Positions 1 to 8,205 of a stretch of DNA of 54,290 bases are shown here, piece after piece. The stretch is taken from assembly GCA_011525685.1 (NCBI GenBank), contig WYBW01000163.1, forward strand, positions 1-54,290, read 5' to 3'. The DNA is from Verrucomicrobiia bacterium. GTDB lineage: Bacteria; Verrucomicrobiota; Verrucomicrobiia; Limisphaerales; JADLHS01. Position numbers and translations under genes: made by a program. Under the pieces are notes generated by a model. The model did not search any database. It was given only the letters and a program-made list of their open reading frames with translations, and was not told the origin of the DNA. The first letter of the stretch is position 1. Each line of letters begins with the position of its first letter.

Positions 1-198
1 CGCATGGGTCTTGTCCGCCAGTGCGAACCAGACCCGGTTTGCTGGCTCACTCGACGTGAGCCGCGTCAACATGCGTTCGGTCCAGATGCTGCGTTCCACC
101 CACCACCACGGGTCGCGGTCGCGGGCTTCTCCGGCTTGTTTAGGCGGCGTTGCCGCCGCCACTGTCGCCGGTTTGTATTCGTCGTTCTGGTCTTTCAC
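1..198 (-). CDS. ltrA: Group II intron-encoded reverse transcriptase/maturase, N-terminal fragment
   Basis: Only the first 66 residues are visible; the gene continues beyond base 1. The start chosen is GTG at 198, preceded by AGGAAAG about 9 nt upstream and by an in-frame stop further up. The segment WWWVERSIWTERMLTRL, followed by VWFALADKTHA, matches the N-terminal (RT0) region of intron-encoded proteins, where a W-x-x-[VI]-E-x-x-[VI]-W-T-E-R-M-L pattern precedes a 'w-f-s-L-i-D-K-v' stretch. The family protein reverse-transcribes the intron and helps it splice. The catalytic YADD box and maturase domain would lie off the edge, so integrity is unknown. The symbol follows the common family name. 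Confidence 0.75.
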   Translation of the reverse strand, partial: MKDQNDEYKPATVAAATPPKQAGEARDRDPWWWVERSIWTERMLTRLTSSEPANRVWFALADKTHA

Positions 199-647
199 GC
201 ATCCACTTTCCTGCGTCCCTTCGCTCCACGGTCATTACCCGCTTCCTCGCTACTACGGACGCTCTGACTCCCGCCGGGCGGTTCTTCGGGCCTTCCGGCC
301 ATGTACGCCGCTTGACCCCGGCGGGTCTCCCTGATTATCGCGGGAGGACTTCCGGCCATTCCGTCTCCAACCATCAGCGCGACGACCGGGGTTCGCCCGG
401 CTGCCAGCGGATTTGCGCCCGCCCCGACAGGCTTCGCCTTTCGCTCGAAGGCTCGCCCGTCCACGCCGACCGCATCGAGTTCACGGCGACGACCCACACG
501 GGCCGTCTGTGTTACGGACTGGTCGTTCTCGTTCCGTTGCTCTCCACCCCGCATTACTGCGACGCAGTTACAGTTCGATACCGCACGGTTCTTCACCGCA
601 CAGGAGCGGACTTCCACCGCTCCGTCCCCTCGCCTTCTCAGGCGCAC
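1..647 (-). mobile_element. Group II intron (class C-like), 5' part only; truncated by window edge
   Basis: Read on the minus strand, a group II intron begins at 647 with GTGCGCC, matching the GUGYG 5' consensus. About 450 nt of structured RNA (domains I to III) follow before a reverse-transcriptase frame opens at 198. Phrases typical of these introns are visible on the minus strand, such as GGAGAGCAACGGAACGAGAA, and GTCAGAGCGTCCGTAGTAG shortly before the protein start. The intron lies 2 nt after a 9-bp GC hairpin (650-671). Insertion just after terminator-like stems is the known habit of class C introns. The 3' half (rest of the protein, domains V and VI, 3' splice site) lies outside the window, so class and activity cannot be settled. 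The open frame running through 195-794 on this strand is intron RNA and not a protein gene. Confidence 0.85.
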
Positions 648-649
648 GA

Positions 650-715
650 GCGCGGACAGCCTTGTCCGCGCGAGGTCATCTATGGTGCTGAACCACGCGG
701 ACATGGCTGTCCGCG
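650..715. repeat. Two tandem copies of a GC-rich hairpin (family F)
   Basis: Two almost identical hairpins lie between the aldolase stop (798) and the intron. One has 9-bp arms GCGCGGACA/TGTCCGCGC at 650-658 and 663-671. The other has 8-bp arms CGCGGACA/TGTCCGCG at 696-703 and 708-715. Both have 4-nt loops. They may serve as terminators for the aldolase gene or be members of an interspersed hairpin family. The copy nearest the intron forms its insertion site. No T-tract follows, so a terminator role is uncertain. Confidence 0.7.
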
Positions 716-797
716 CTCCTGATGCGGTCGTTTGTTCGCCGAAAACTCTGTCTATCCTCAGCGCAAGGGGACGCGTTGTCCTGCTGCCAAACATGGT

Positions 798-1619
798 TCA
801 AATACCCTCAGTAAAGGTCGGGCGCCGTGCTTTGCCAAACGGTCTGAGCAACTGGTTCGCCCCGACCGCCAAGAGGTCAATGTCGGCGCCGCACATAAAA
901 AACTGGAAGCCTTGCATTTGAGCGCGCCGGATTTGATCCGGCGTGAGCGCGGGCCGGCCCAGGAATTTGCCGTGTCGTTTTCCCGCCGCCGCAATCCGGG
1001 CAACGGCCTCATCGAGCTTCGGATGATCTTGTTCGCCGCGCAAGCCGAGCGCGAACGACAAATCGCTCGTGCCGATGAAGAGCACGTCAATGCCCGGTGT
1101 TGCAGCGATCTCATCAATTTGGGCAAGTCCCGAGGTGTCTTCCACAATGGCGACGACGAGAACATTTTCATCCGCGAAATCGTAGTAGCCTTGCGGCGCA
1201 GGCCAGCAGAATTGCGCGAGCCAGGCGCCCGAGCCGCGCAGTCCTCGCGGTGGGTAGCGGCACGCCGCGACTGCCTGACGTGCGAGTTCCGGGGTGCGCG
1301 TAAAGGGAAAGATCACACCCAGCACTCCGGCATCCAGAACGCGCTTGGCCATCCAGAGTTCGTTGGTGGGTGGACGCGCCAACGGCACCGCGGGCAGTCC
1401 CCGCGTCGCCAGCACGACGTTGCGCACGGTTTCCAGGTTGACCGGCGCGTGCTCCATCTCGAGCCAGATGAAATCGAATCCTAGCGCCGCGCATTGGGCC
1501 GCAACCTCGACATTGTTCACGCCAATGACGGGTCCGATGACGGATTCGCCCCGCTTCAACTTTTGTTTGACCGGGTTTTTGAATTTGGACTTTCGGGAAG
1601 TGATTTTTCGTGTGGGCAT
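798..1619 (-). CDS. HpcH/HpaI family aldolase
   Basis: A cytoplasmic class II, metal-dependent aldolase of the 2,4-dihydroxyhept-2-ene-1,7-dioate / 2-keto-3-deoxy-acid type. These cleave 2-keto-hydroxy-acids to pyruvate and an aldehyde. The ATG at 1619 gives 273 residues, close to the family's roughly 255 with a short basic N-terminal tail (MPTRKITSRK). Visible family marks are the VIGVNN start of the barrel, FIWLEMEHAP (residues 50-59, supplying the usual Glu/His region), VPLARPP, GVIFPFTRT (101-109), RYPPRG and the FIGTSDLS segment. The frame stays open upstream to 1688, but that stretch runs into a repeat element at 1680, so the 1619 start is preferred. No clear Shine-Dalgarno sequence is seen. 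It appears monocistronic, followed by paired hairpins. The substrate cannot be told. Confidence 0.88.
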   Translation of the reverse strand: MPTRKITSRKSKFKNPVKQKLKRGESVIGPVIGVNNVEVAAQCAALGFDFIWLEMEHAPVNLETVRNVVLATRGLPAVPLARPPTNELWMAKRVLDAGVLGVIFPFTRTPELARQAVAACRYPPRGLRGSGAWLAQFCWPAPQGYYDFADENVLVVAIVEDTSGLAQIDEIAATPGIDVLFIGTSDLSFALGLRGEQDHPKLDEAVARIAAAGKRHGKFLGRPALTPDQIRRAQMQGFQFFMCGADIDLLAVGANQLLRPFGKARRPTFTEGI

Positions 1620-1679
1620 AAAAGAAAAGTAATCAGCGCCGTCCTCTTGCAGAAGTGGAGTTGCCTGCAAAGTGGCTTT

Positions 1680-1825
1680 CATTAACACCCTGCTTCAACA
1701 GGATGCCGGATGTGCGAGATGTCGGGGCAACCGTTCCAACGATTTCAAGTGCGGTGTCGAAACCGTTGAAACGGTTTCTCTCATTTCCGTGTAGCGAAGC
1801 ACCCTGCTGAAGCAGGGTGTTAATG
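1680..1825. repeat. Interspersed inverted-repeat element, family A, copy 1
   Basis: A 146-bp element bounded by perfect 18-bp inverted arms at 1680-1697 (CATTAACACCCTGCTTCA) and 1808-1825. A second internal palindrome, ACCGTTGAAACGGT, lies near 1762-1775. The same layout (CATTA-CACC...GGCTTCA arms and an inner CCGTTTCAACGG-type stem) recurs at 9602-9746. It fills the gap between the upstream ends of the aldolase gene and the 3' end of the glycoside-hydrolase-like gene. It encodes no protein and probably folds as a long stem in RNA or DNA. Confidence 0.85.
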
Positions 1826-1880
1826 AGACGGGACGAAGGACTTTTCACCATGTTTGCAAGAGGTGCAGCTTACAGAGTAT

Positions 1881-4310
1881 TCATTGTTCTGTGGATGCCG
1901 GCTCTTGGATCAGCCAAACCTCCGCCACCTGGCAGGCGCGGCCGTTGCCGCCGAGGCCGGGTTCGGCGCGCCAGGTCAGCTTCAGTTTTCCGGACGCCGT
2001 CGCGGCCGCTGGCAGGGCAAATTCCAGTGGCTGGATCGGTACGGGCTTTTCGCGCAAGGGATGAATCTCCAGCGTGTCATTCGCATCGAGGCGGATTCGT
2101 TTTTGCGAATTGTCACCGGCGTAAACAACGCGAAGCCGGTAGCGCGCGTTGGGGTCGAGGTCGGGATAAAGCATCTCCAGCGGCGAATCATAGAGCGCCT
2201 CGGCGTGGTCCTTCCAGGAAACGCGTCGCACCTGACCCGTCGCGCCGGCGGGAGCATCCAGCAGCCGGCCATCGGCGAAGTTGACGCGCGGCGTCTGAAA
2301 ACAATCCGGGTCGCGCGCGAAACCCAGTCCGGGCAACAAGCGCGGTTGCGCGGCCACGTTGCCAAGATCATCGTAGAATCCGCCCGGGCCGGGATTCGTC
2401 CAGTTGACGATTTCGTCCAACGCTTTGAGCCGTTCGGCCTCGCTTTGAAGCTTGCGGATTTGCGCAAAGCGCTCTTCCAGCCACGGGCGATTGTTCAGCG
2501 GGCGGTCGAGAGTGTCGAGCATTGCGCCGCGGTCCACCGAGATGGCCCTGTATTTCTCGACGCTCAATTGCAAGGAGATGCTCTGGAAAAGCGCCTCGGC
2601 GAGTTGGAAGATGCGAAGCCGCCGTTCATCGTTTACCGGATCGTTGGCGGTTTGCAGAATGATGGATTCGGCTTCACTCATTGCCTTTTCACTGCCGGTG
2701 CTCGCGGCAGATCGCAGCGTGGTCATGGCGCGTCGCTCCCGTTCGGTTTCATGCAGCAGACGGCGACGGACATGAGCATCGAAGTAGGCGCGAAAAAGTC
2801 CCTGCTGAAAGCGCCAGTTGCGGAGCATGGACGGCGGGACGGATCGCTCAAGCGCCTGAAAATGCGTCAACGTGCGCTCCACTCCCACGTTCTGAACCAG
2901 AGGCCCGCGCCAGTTTCTCTCCAGCGCAAACAAACCATCAGAGAACTGTTCCTCCACCTCCACACCGATGAAGTAGCGACTGTATTCGCGCAGCACTTGT
3001 TTCACATCCGCATCAGGATCCCAGCCCAGCGCGCTCCAAACGATCTTGTTCACGTCGTCGTTGCAGCCTTCCGAGTAGGCGATGAATCCAATTGAATTGG
3101 GCAATGTGTGGCGGGCGATGATCGCATGATCTTCGGGCCGCGGGTTGATGCCTTCGCGGCCGGCGGCGACGGAGAAGGCCACGTCCCATTGCGGCACGGG
3201 ATACTGGCATTGCCGCGAGTGCGTGATGTCCGGGTAGAGGCGGATGGAATACCTGGCAGGGATGATGTCCCGCAGTTGCTTCGGGCTGACGCGAACCTGC
3301 GGGCCATGCACGATGCCGGACAACCACGCGGGCTGATCGCGCCTGAGAATTTCCACAAACTCGTCAAGCCAAGGCTGAGTGAATCCTTGTGGAGAAACCC
3401 ACATATGCGCTTTCGGGTGAAACCGATGGAGGTTCGCAGTTTGCTTTTTCAACAAAGCCATCAAGTGTTTCGGCTGCGTGTGTCCGGGATCTCCACCGGG
3501 AACAAAAACGGCATCAATGCGAGGCAGCTTGAAAAAAACTTCGCCCCACTCCTTAAGCGCCGATTCCACTGTGGCCGTGTCGGAATAATCCTTGTCCAGG
3601 GCCGGATACCAGATCCACACGTCGAGGCCGTATTCATCCGCCAACCGCGACATGCCGATCATCATTTCCATGGGCGGTCGTGGGAAATGCGGGCTGTCGG
3701 CGTCATCGTCCGAGCGTGGCGGGATTAACTCGACGGCGTTGCAGCCGAACACGGCGAGATCACGGTAGTATTGTTCCCAGGTCGGCAAATCCCACGCATC
3801 GTAGGAATGGGTTTTTGGGCGATAGCCGAGCTGATGTCCGCGCAGGGAATACTTGGGCACGGTGGCGATGTTCAGTTTGTCATCCAGCAAGACGCTGCCG
3901 CGCTGCATCCGCAGTTCGCGCAACAGTCTTCCGACACCAAACAACACGCCGCGTGCGTCGTTGCCAATTACGAAAACGATCCGGTGGCCTGAACTGCTTC
4001 TCACGGCCAGTTGGTAGCCCTCCGCGCTGCTCGATTTGGCGATGCTGCGAAGTGCGTCACCGCGAGGCCCGGCGAACGCTTCCAGCGCGTCGCGGTTGCC
4101 GACGGCGATGATTGTCGCGTTCGACGAAGGCCAGGAGTCCATCACAGACCAGCGACACAGGGTGCGTTTCTCGACTTCCTCGACCAGCATCGTCACCGCT
4201 TTCTTTTCGGGACCGGAAAGGTTTGGCGGAGAAACGACCACGGCGCTTTTTAGATCCAGTGCATACGTTCGTGATAATCCCGCGAAAAGAAGTATTGCGA
4301 GAACCATCAT
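1881..4310 (-). CDS. Secreted glycoside-hydrolase-like protein (alpha-glucuronidase/hexosaminidase-type layout)
   Basis: About 809 residues from the ATG pair at 4310/4307. The start gives a signal peptide MMVLAILLFAGLSRTYA followed by LDL, indicating export. Residues about 20-140 (VVVSPPNLSGPEKKAVTMLV ... TIIAVGNRDALEAF) resemble the small alpha/beta domain preceding the barrel in GH20, GH67 and GH84 enzymes. The next 300 residues look like a TIM barrel (WEQYYRDLAVFGCNAVELI, YGLDVWIWYPALDKD, IDAVFVPGGDPG, HMWVSPQGF). Charged helices follow, and the last 150 residues look like a beta-rich carbohydrate-binding region (RYRLRVVYAGDN). No GH20-type Asp-Glu pair is obvious, so the exact family and substrate stay open. 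The frame continues upstream to 4544 but crosses the 4365-4445 repeat, arguing against an earlier start. It is divergent from the gene at 4601. Confidence 0.7.
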   Translation of the reverse strand: MMVLAILLFAGLSRTYALDLKSAVVVSPPNLSGPEKKAVTMLVEEVEKRTLCRWSVMDSWPSSNATIIAVGNRDALEAFAGPRGDALRSIAKSSSAEGYQLAVRSSSGHRIVFVIGNDARGVLFGVGRLLRELRMQRGSVLLDDKLNIATVPKYSLRGHQLGYRPKTHSYDAWDLPTWEQYYRDLAVFGCNAVELIPPRSDDDADSPHFPRPPMEMMIGMSRLADEYGLDVWIWYPALDKDYSDTATVESALKEWGEVFFKLPRIDAVFVPGGDPGHTQPKHLMALLKKQTANLHRFHPKAHMWVSPQGFTQPWLDEFVEILRRDQPAWLSGIVHGPQVRVSPKQLRDIIPARYSIRLYPDITHSRQCQYPVPQWDVAFSVAAGREGINPRPEDHAIIARHTLPNSIGFIAYSEGCNDDVNKIVWSALGWDPDADVKQVLREYSRYFIGVEVEEQFSDGLFALERNWRGPLVQNVGVERTLTHFQALERSVPPSMLRNWRFQQGLFRAYFDAHVRRRLLHETERERRAMTTLRSAASTGSEKAMSEAESIILQTANDPVNDERRLRIFQLAEALFQSISLQLSVEKYRAISVDRGAMLDTLDRPLNNRPWLEERFAQIRKLQSEAERLKALDEIVNWTNPGPGGFYDDLGNVAAQPRLLPGLGFARDPDCFQTPRVNFADGRLLDAPAGATGQVRRVSWKDHAEALYDSPLEMLYPDLDPNARYRLRVVYAGDNSQKRIRLDANDTLEIHPLREKPVPIQPLEFALPAAATASGKLKLTWRAEPGLGGNGRACQVAEVWLIQEPASTEQ

Positions 4311-4364
4311 GCTGGCCAAACAAGAGAGAGTTTTCGGAGAAATGAAATGCCCGTTGGCTTCATC

Positions 4365-4445
4365 ACCGGGAGCGCCGGCATCCTGCCGGCGAACCTTCAC
4401 GCCCACAAGAGGTATACGCCGGCAGGGATGCCGGCGCTCCCGGTT
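4365..4445. repeat. Interspersed inverted-repeat element, family D
   Basis: An 81-bp near-perfect inverted repeat: 27-nt left arm 4365-4391 and 28-nt right arm 4418-4445, each built on GAGCGCCGGCATCC...GCCGGCG, differing by one inserted base. It lies in the 290-bp gap between two divergent genes (starts 4310 and 4601), so it could affect either promoter. Only one copy is present in this window. Confidence 0.85.
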
Positions 4446-4600
4446 TGGGTCGAAGCGATCGCCAGCGTGCATCTGGCGAACTATCCAGATTGGTGCGCAA
4501 CCAAGCCAGAAAAAATTCTGGAGGCAACTGCCGGCAATTTCCATCGCTCACTGGGTTTCGGCTTTACGACAATCAAAGGCGCGGACATCTTCGCATCCGA

Positions 4601-6952
4601 ATGAAACCTGCCTCGACTCACACCAGAATCATCCTTCTGACAAGTCTTTCAGCACTTGCACTTGTGACTTCGGCTCATGGCCAAAGTGGTGCTCTCAGCA
4701 ACACACCGGTGCGCCAACTGTGGAAACCCGTGCCCGACGACGCTTACTTGCAGGAGATCGGCCAGATGATTCCAACGGACAAACCAGTGACCTCCGTCGC
4801 TTTGCACAAGGAAACGGTCTTGGTAGTTGTCGGAGGAACGATGAAAATTCTGGGCGGAGGAGTGCTAAAAGATGCCGACGGCGCTCCAAACGGTGTACGA
4901 CGATTGCGCGCTCTGAACGGCGCGATCTGGGCCTCTGGCGAGGACGGGACACATCGCTTTGCGGATGGCAAGTGGGTTCGCGTGGATGAGAAAGCTTTCA
5001 ACGCCTTTTGCGTTCACCTGGGCGAGGTCCATGCCGCCACGCGGGACGACGTTTTCCGGTTCGATAACGGCAGGTTCATCAACCTCCGCCCGGCGGAAGG
5101 TTATCTGACCACCGACACCACGGTGATCATGGAGGACGGGACGCAGGTGCTGACCGACCCCGTGCAAATCGGGCCGGTGGAGCGAATTGCCTCCTACAGC
5201 GGCACGCTCTACCTGCTGCGTCGCGGTGAACTGGCGCTCCTGGAAGGGCGGACGATTGTCGAGAACCCGGTGGACTGGGGCATGATGCCTTCGCGGGTCA
5301 CGCGCGACCTGCTGGCGCTCGGCAGCCGGCTTTGCGTGGCCACTGATCGCGGGGTGGCCGTGTTGCGCGGCATGGCACTCACGTCACTGCGAGGTTCCGA
5401 TGGCCTGCCTTTCGAGGACACAACGTGTCTGGCGGAAGGTTTCAACGGCAACCTTTGGATCGGCACGAGCCGCGGGGCCATTCGACAGGTCGGCGGGGAG
5501 TTTCATTATTTCGGCGCGCAACATTGGTTGCCTGGGGATTACGTGCGGGACATTGCGGTGAGCGACCAAGCGGCTTACATAGCGACTGATGGTGGATTGG
5601 GAATAATTTTCTATGAGCCATACACGCTGGCGAGGAAGGCGGCTTATTTCGAGCGCGAGCTGGAGGAGTCCGGCTACAAGCGGCTGGGCTTCGTTCACAA
5701 GCTCTATTGGTCGGGCGATCAAGATGGCTGGCTCAGGGAAATCAGCGACAATGATGGCGGGCACACGGCGCATTATCTGGCGGCGATGACTTTCAAGTAT
5801 GCGGCCACGGCCGATGAGCAGGCTCGCGCGGAGGCGCTGGAAGCCTTCAAAGCCATGGTTTGGCTGGACGACATCACACCCAAGCCCGGTTTCATCGCGC
5901 GCTCCATCTGGTCGGTGAAAGCCGACAAGGGCGTCCGTGCCCGGCACGGCTCGGGCGGGTTGCCGGCGAAATGGTATGCAACCGACGACGGACTCTGGGT
6001 CTGGAAAGGCGACACCTCCAGCGACGAGGTAAACGCGCACTTCTATGCGGTTTCGCTCTTCCACGATCTGGCGGCCAAAGGACCGGAGAAGGAACGCGCG
6101 GCCAGGCACATCGCAAATATCACCACGCACATCATCGAGAACGGTTGGGTGCTGCGCGACATGGACGGCAAACCGACACGCTGGGGACGGTGGGATCCCG
6201 ATTATTTGCTGCGGCCTTACGGCTACGAGGCGCGAGGCTTGAACGGGATGGAAGCGCAGACCTACGTCATCACTGCGTTCGCGCTCACTGGCGACGCGAA
6301 ATTCCAAACCGGCCTCGATCAACTTTTGAAATGGCGTTATCACACCTATACCGTGCGGCAGAAGGTGACCTTCCCGCCGGAATCGGTCGTGCCTTGGGAC
6401 GATGAACTGGCCTTTCGCTGCTATCATCCCCTGCTCCGCTACGCGCGCGGTCCTGAACTGCGTTCGATCTACCTTCGTAGTCTGGAGCGCCACTGGGAAG
6501 TCATGCGGATGCAGCACGTGCCGTGCTTCAACTTCATTTACGGCGCGCTCACCGGAAACGACTGTGAGGTGCCGCAAGCCGTTCAACATCTGCGCGAGTG
6601 GTCGCTTGATCTGGTGAGCCACAGTTACCGCAACTCGCACCGCAGCGATCTTGCGCCGCGGCCCGGTTACGTGCCCTACATGGGCGGCACACGCGCCATC
6701 TCGCCCCGCGAGTTGGAAGCGGAATGGGGCAGTCGCTCCGCCTTGCGCTACGACGGCGGCAGCGGTGGTCGGGTGATGACGCCACCCATCGGCTGGCTGG
6801 AGGATTACTGGATGGGCCGGTATTACGGCTTCATCGAGGCGCCGAGGGCGCAAGATGCGGTGCTCACCTCCGTTCCGAGACGCTCTGGCGCTCAAAGCGG
6901 CGCGTTGCCTTACGACGGGCCACCCAGACCGATTGCCTCATGGGAACGATGA
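4601..6952 (+). CDS. Exported beta-propeller protein with C-terminal alpha-helical (glycosidase-like) domain
   Basis: 783 residues. The ATG at 4601 begins a clear signal peptide (MKPASTHTRI, then ILLTSLSALALVTSAHGQ). The N-terminal half carries repeats of the ligand-binding propeller type (GALWASGEDGTHRFADGKW-like blades; CVATDRGVAVLRG; NLWIGTSRGAIRQVGG; AAYIATDGGLGI). From about residue 345 it becomes helical and rich in aromatic residues (FVHKLYWSGDQDGW, HTAHYLAAMTFKYAAT, ATDDGLWVWKGDTSSDE, YLLRPYGYEARGLNGMEAQT). This pattern is reminiscent of alpha/alpha-barrel glycosidases and lyases, though no catalytic set could be named. Upstream in-frame sequence crosses the repeat at 4365-4445, so the signal-peptide start is preferred. 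Function unknown; probably periplasmic or secreted glycan handling. Confidence 0.72.
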   Translation: MKPASTHTRIILLTSLSALALVTSAHGQSGALSNTPVRQLWKPVPDDAYLQEIGQMIPTDKPVTSVALHKETVLVVVGGTMKILGGGVLKDADGAPNGVRRLRALNGAIWASGEDGTHRFADGKWVRVDEKAFNAFCVHLGEVHAATRDDVFRFDNGRFINLRPAEGYLTTDTTVIMEDGTQVLTDPVQIGPVERIASYSGTLYLLRRGELALLEGRTIVENPVDWGMMPSRVTRDLLALGSRLCVATDRGVAVLRGMALTSLRGSDGLPFEDTTCLAEGFNGNLWIGTSRGAIRQVGGEFHYFGAQHWLPGDYVRDIAVSDQAAYIATDGGLGIIFYEPYTLARKAAYFERELEESGYKRLGFVHKLYWSGDQDGWLREISDNDGGHTAHYLAAMTFKYAATADEQARAEALEAFKAMVWLDDITPKPGFIARSIWSVKADKGVRARHGSGGLPAKWYATDDGLWVWKGDTSSDEVNAHFYAVSLFHDLAAKGPEKERAARHIANITTHIIENGWVLRDMDGKPTRWGRWDPDYLLRPYGYEARGLNGMEAQTYVITAFALTGDAKFQTGLDQLLKWRYHTYTVRQKVTFPPESVVPWDDELAFRCYHPLLRYARGPELRSIYLRSLERHWEVMRMQHVPCFNFIYGALTGNDCEVPQAVQHLREWSLDLVSHSYRNSHRSDLAPRPGYVPYMGGTRAISPRELEAEWGSRSALRYDGGSGGRVMTPPIGWLEDYWMGRYYGFIEAPRAQDAVLTSVPRRSGAQSGALPYDGPPRPIASWER

Positions 6953-7016
6953 CGATCGGCGTTGCTTGGCCAATTGGTGACCGGTATTCTGCCTCATGCA
7001 TCCTGAACTGCTGCCC

Positions 7017-7988
7017 ATGAAACTCACCGCTTTGCTGGTGCTGTCGTTCTCACTTTGCGCCATGACCGGCTTGGGCGCCGAAAGGCGTTCCTTGGCCGAG
7101 CGTCTTGGCTACAAGGCCACCGACAAGATTCTCATCGTCAACGGCGACGACACGGGCATGTGCCACGCCGCCAATGTCGCCACAATTGAGTCGCTGGAGA
7201 AGGGCCTGATGCGCTCGGCCACGATCATGGTGCCTTGCCCGTGGTTTCCCGAGATCGCCGCGTACGCGAAACAGAACCCGGGCAAAGACTTCGGCATCCA
7301 TCTGTGTCACACGTCCGAATGGGTGAAGTATCGCTGGGGACCGGTGGCGCCCCGCGACCAGGTGCCGGGTTTGATTGATCCGGATGGTTACCTGTGGCGC
7401 GGGGTGGAGGGCGTTTACACGCATGCCAAACCCGAGGAGGCGTTGATCGAAGGCCGGGCGCAAATCAAGAAGGCGCTCGCCGCGGGCATTGACGTGACGC
7501 ATCTCGATTCGCACATGGGCACGCTGCAGCTCAATCCTGATTACATGAAGGTGTACGTGCAACTGGCGCTGGAGTTCGATCTGCCGCTGCGCATGGCGTC
7601 GCAGGAAACCATGGCGCGGTTCGGCCAAGCCGATTTACGAAATCAGATTGCAGCCAAGGGCATCCTGTTCACAGACTACTTCGTGTACGACGAGTTGAAA
7701 CTCTATGATGACATGAGACGCGACACGGACGGCGTGAAGAAGTTCTGGCTGAACATCGTGAAGAACCTGAAACCGGGCGTGACCGAACTTTACATCCACG
7801 CCGCGCTGCCCACCGAGGAATCCAAGGCCATCACGGGTTCATGGTCCGTCCGTGCGCAGGAGTACGAAGTCTTCACGCACGACGAGGATATGAAGCGCCT
7901 GATCCAGGAGCAGAACATCATCCTCATGAGCTACCGGCCGATTCGCGAGTTGCAGCGCAGCGAGCGAAAGGCAGGCGTCGGCAGGTAA
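7017..7988 (+). CDS. Exported ChbG/HpnK (YdjC-like) family carbohydrate deacetylase
   Basis: 323 residues from the ATG at 7017, with signal peptide MKLTALLVLSFSLCAMTGLG. The YdjC-like fold is marked by VNGDDTGMCHA (residues 41-51, metal-binding Asp pair), GIHLCHT (93-99) and THLDSHMGTL (161-170, metal-binding histidines). Family members remove acetyl groups from oligosaccharides such as chitobiose. Most characterised members are cytoplasmic, whereas this one carries an export signal, which fits a periplasmic glycan-processing role beside the hydrolase-like neighbours. A start at 6996 is possible but would spoil the signal peptide. It is convergent with the ceramidase-like gene, separated by a repeat element. 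Confidence 0.85.
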   Translation: MKLTALLVLSFSLCAMTGLGAERRSLAERLGYKATDKILIVNGDDTGMCHAANVATIESLEKGLMRSATIMVPCPWFPEIAAYAKQNPGKDFGIHLCHTSEWVKYRWGPVAPRDQVPGLIDPDGYLWRGVEGVYTHAKPEEALIEGRAQIKKALAAGIDVTHLDSHMGTLQLNPDYMKVYVQLALEFDLPLRMASQETMARFGQADLRNQIAAKGILFTDYFVYDELKLYDDMRRDTDGVKKFWLNIVKNLKPGVTELYIHAALPTEESKAITGSWSVRAQEYEVFTHDEDMKRLIQEQNIILMSYRPIRELQRSERKAGVGR

Positions 7989-8049
7989 GAGAGAGTGCCA
8001 AGAGTCATTCCGCTGCGAGCAGTTTTTCCTCCCCACAAACCGTTGGTCT

Positions 8050-8165
8050 GTAACGCCGACTTTCCAGTCGGCGCGCCCTGTGGAGTATTTTACCGAGAGT
8101 GGGCATCGTTCAGCACGGGCACTTACTCCACAGGGCAAGTGCGCCGGTTGGAAAACCGGCGTTAC
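8050..8165. repeat. Interspersed inverted-repeat element, family B, copy 1
   Basis: A 116-bp element with nested inverted repeats. The outer 24-nt arms at 8050-8073 and 8142-8165 (GTAACGCCG...CGGCG) match at 20 of 24 positions when one is reverse-complemented. Inner 12-nt arms CCCTGTGGAGTA and TACTCCACAGGG at 8076-8087 and 8124-8135 match perfectly. It sits in the convergent gap between the ChbG-like and ceramidase-like genes. Related copies lie at 18794-18910, 32616-32683 and 53387-53497. Confidence 0.88.
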
Positions 8166-8205
8166 GCCGTTGCCGCTTGTGGGTTGGCAAATGTTCGCAC
8201 CGACC

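Noticed and set aside
195..794. 199-residue open frame on the minus strand at the left edge
   Set aside because: It spans the intron 5' boundary and the hairpins; the sequence is group II intron RNA, and the true protein starts later in another frame at 198.
5384..6895. 503-residue open frame on the minus strand
   Set aside because: It is antisense to the exported protein at 4601-6952, which has a signal peptide and propeller motifs.
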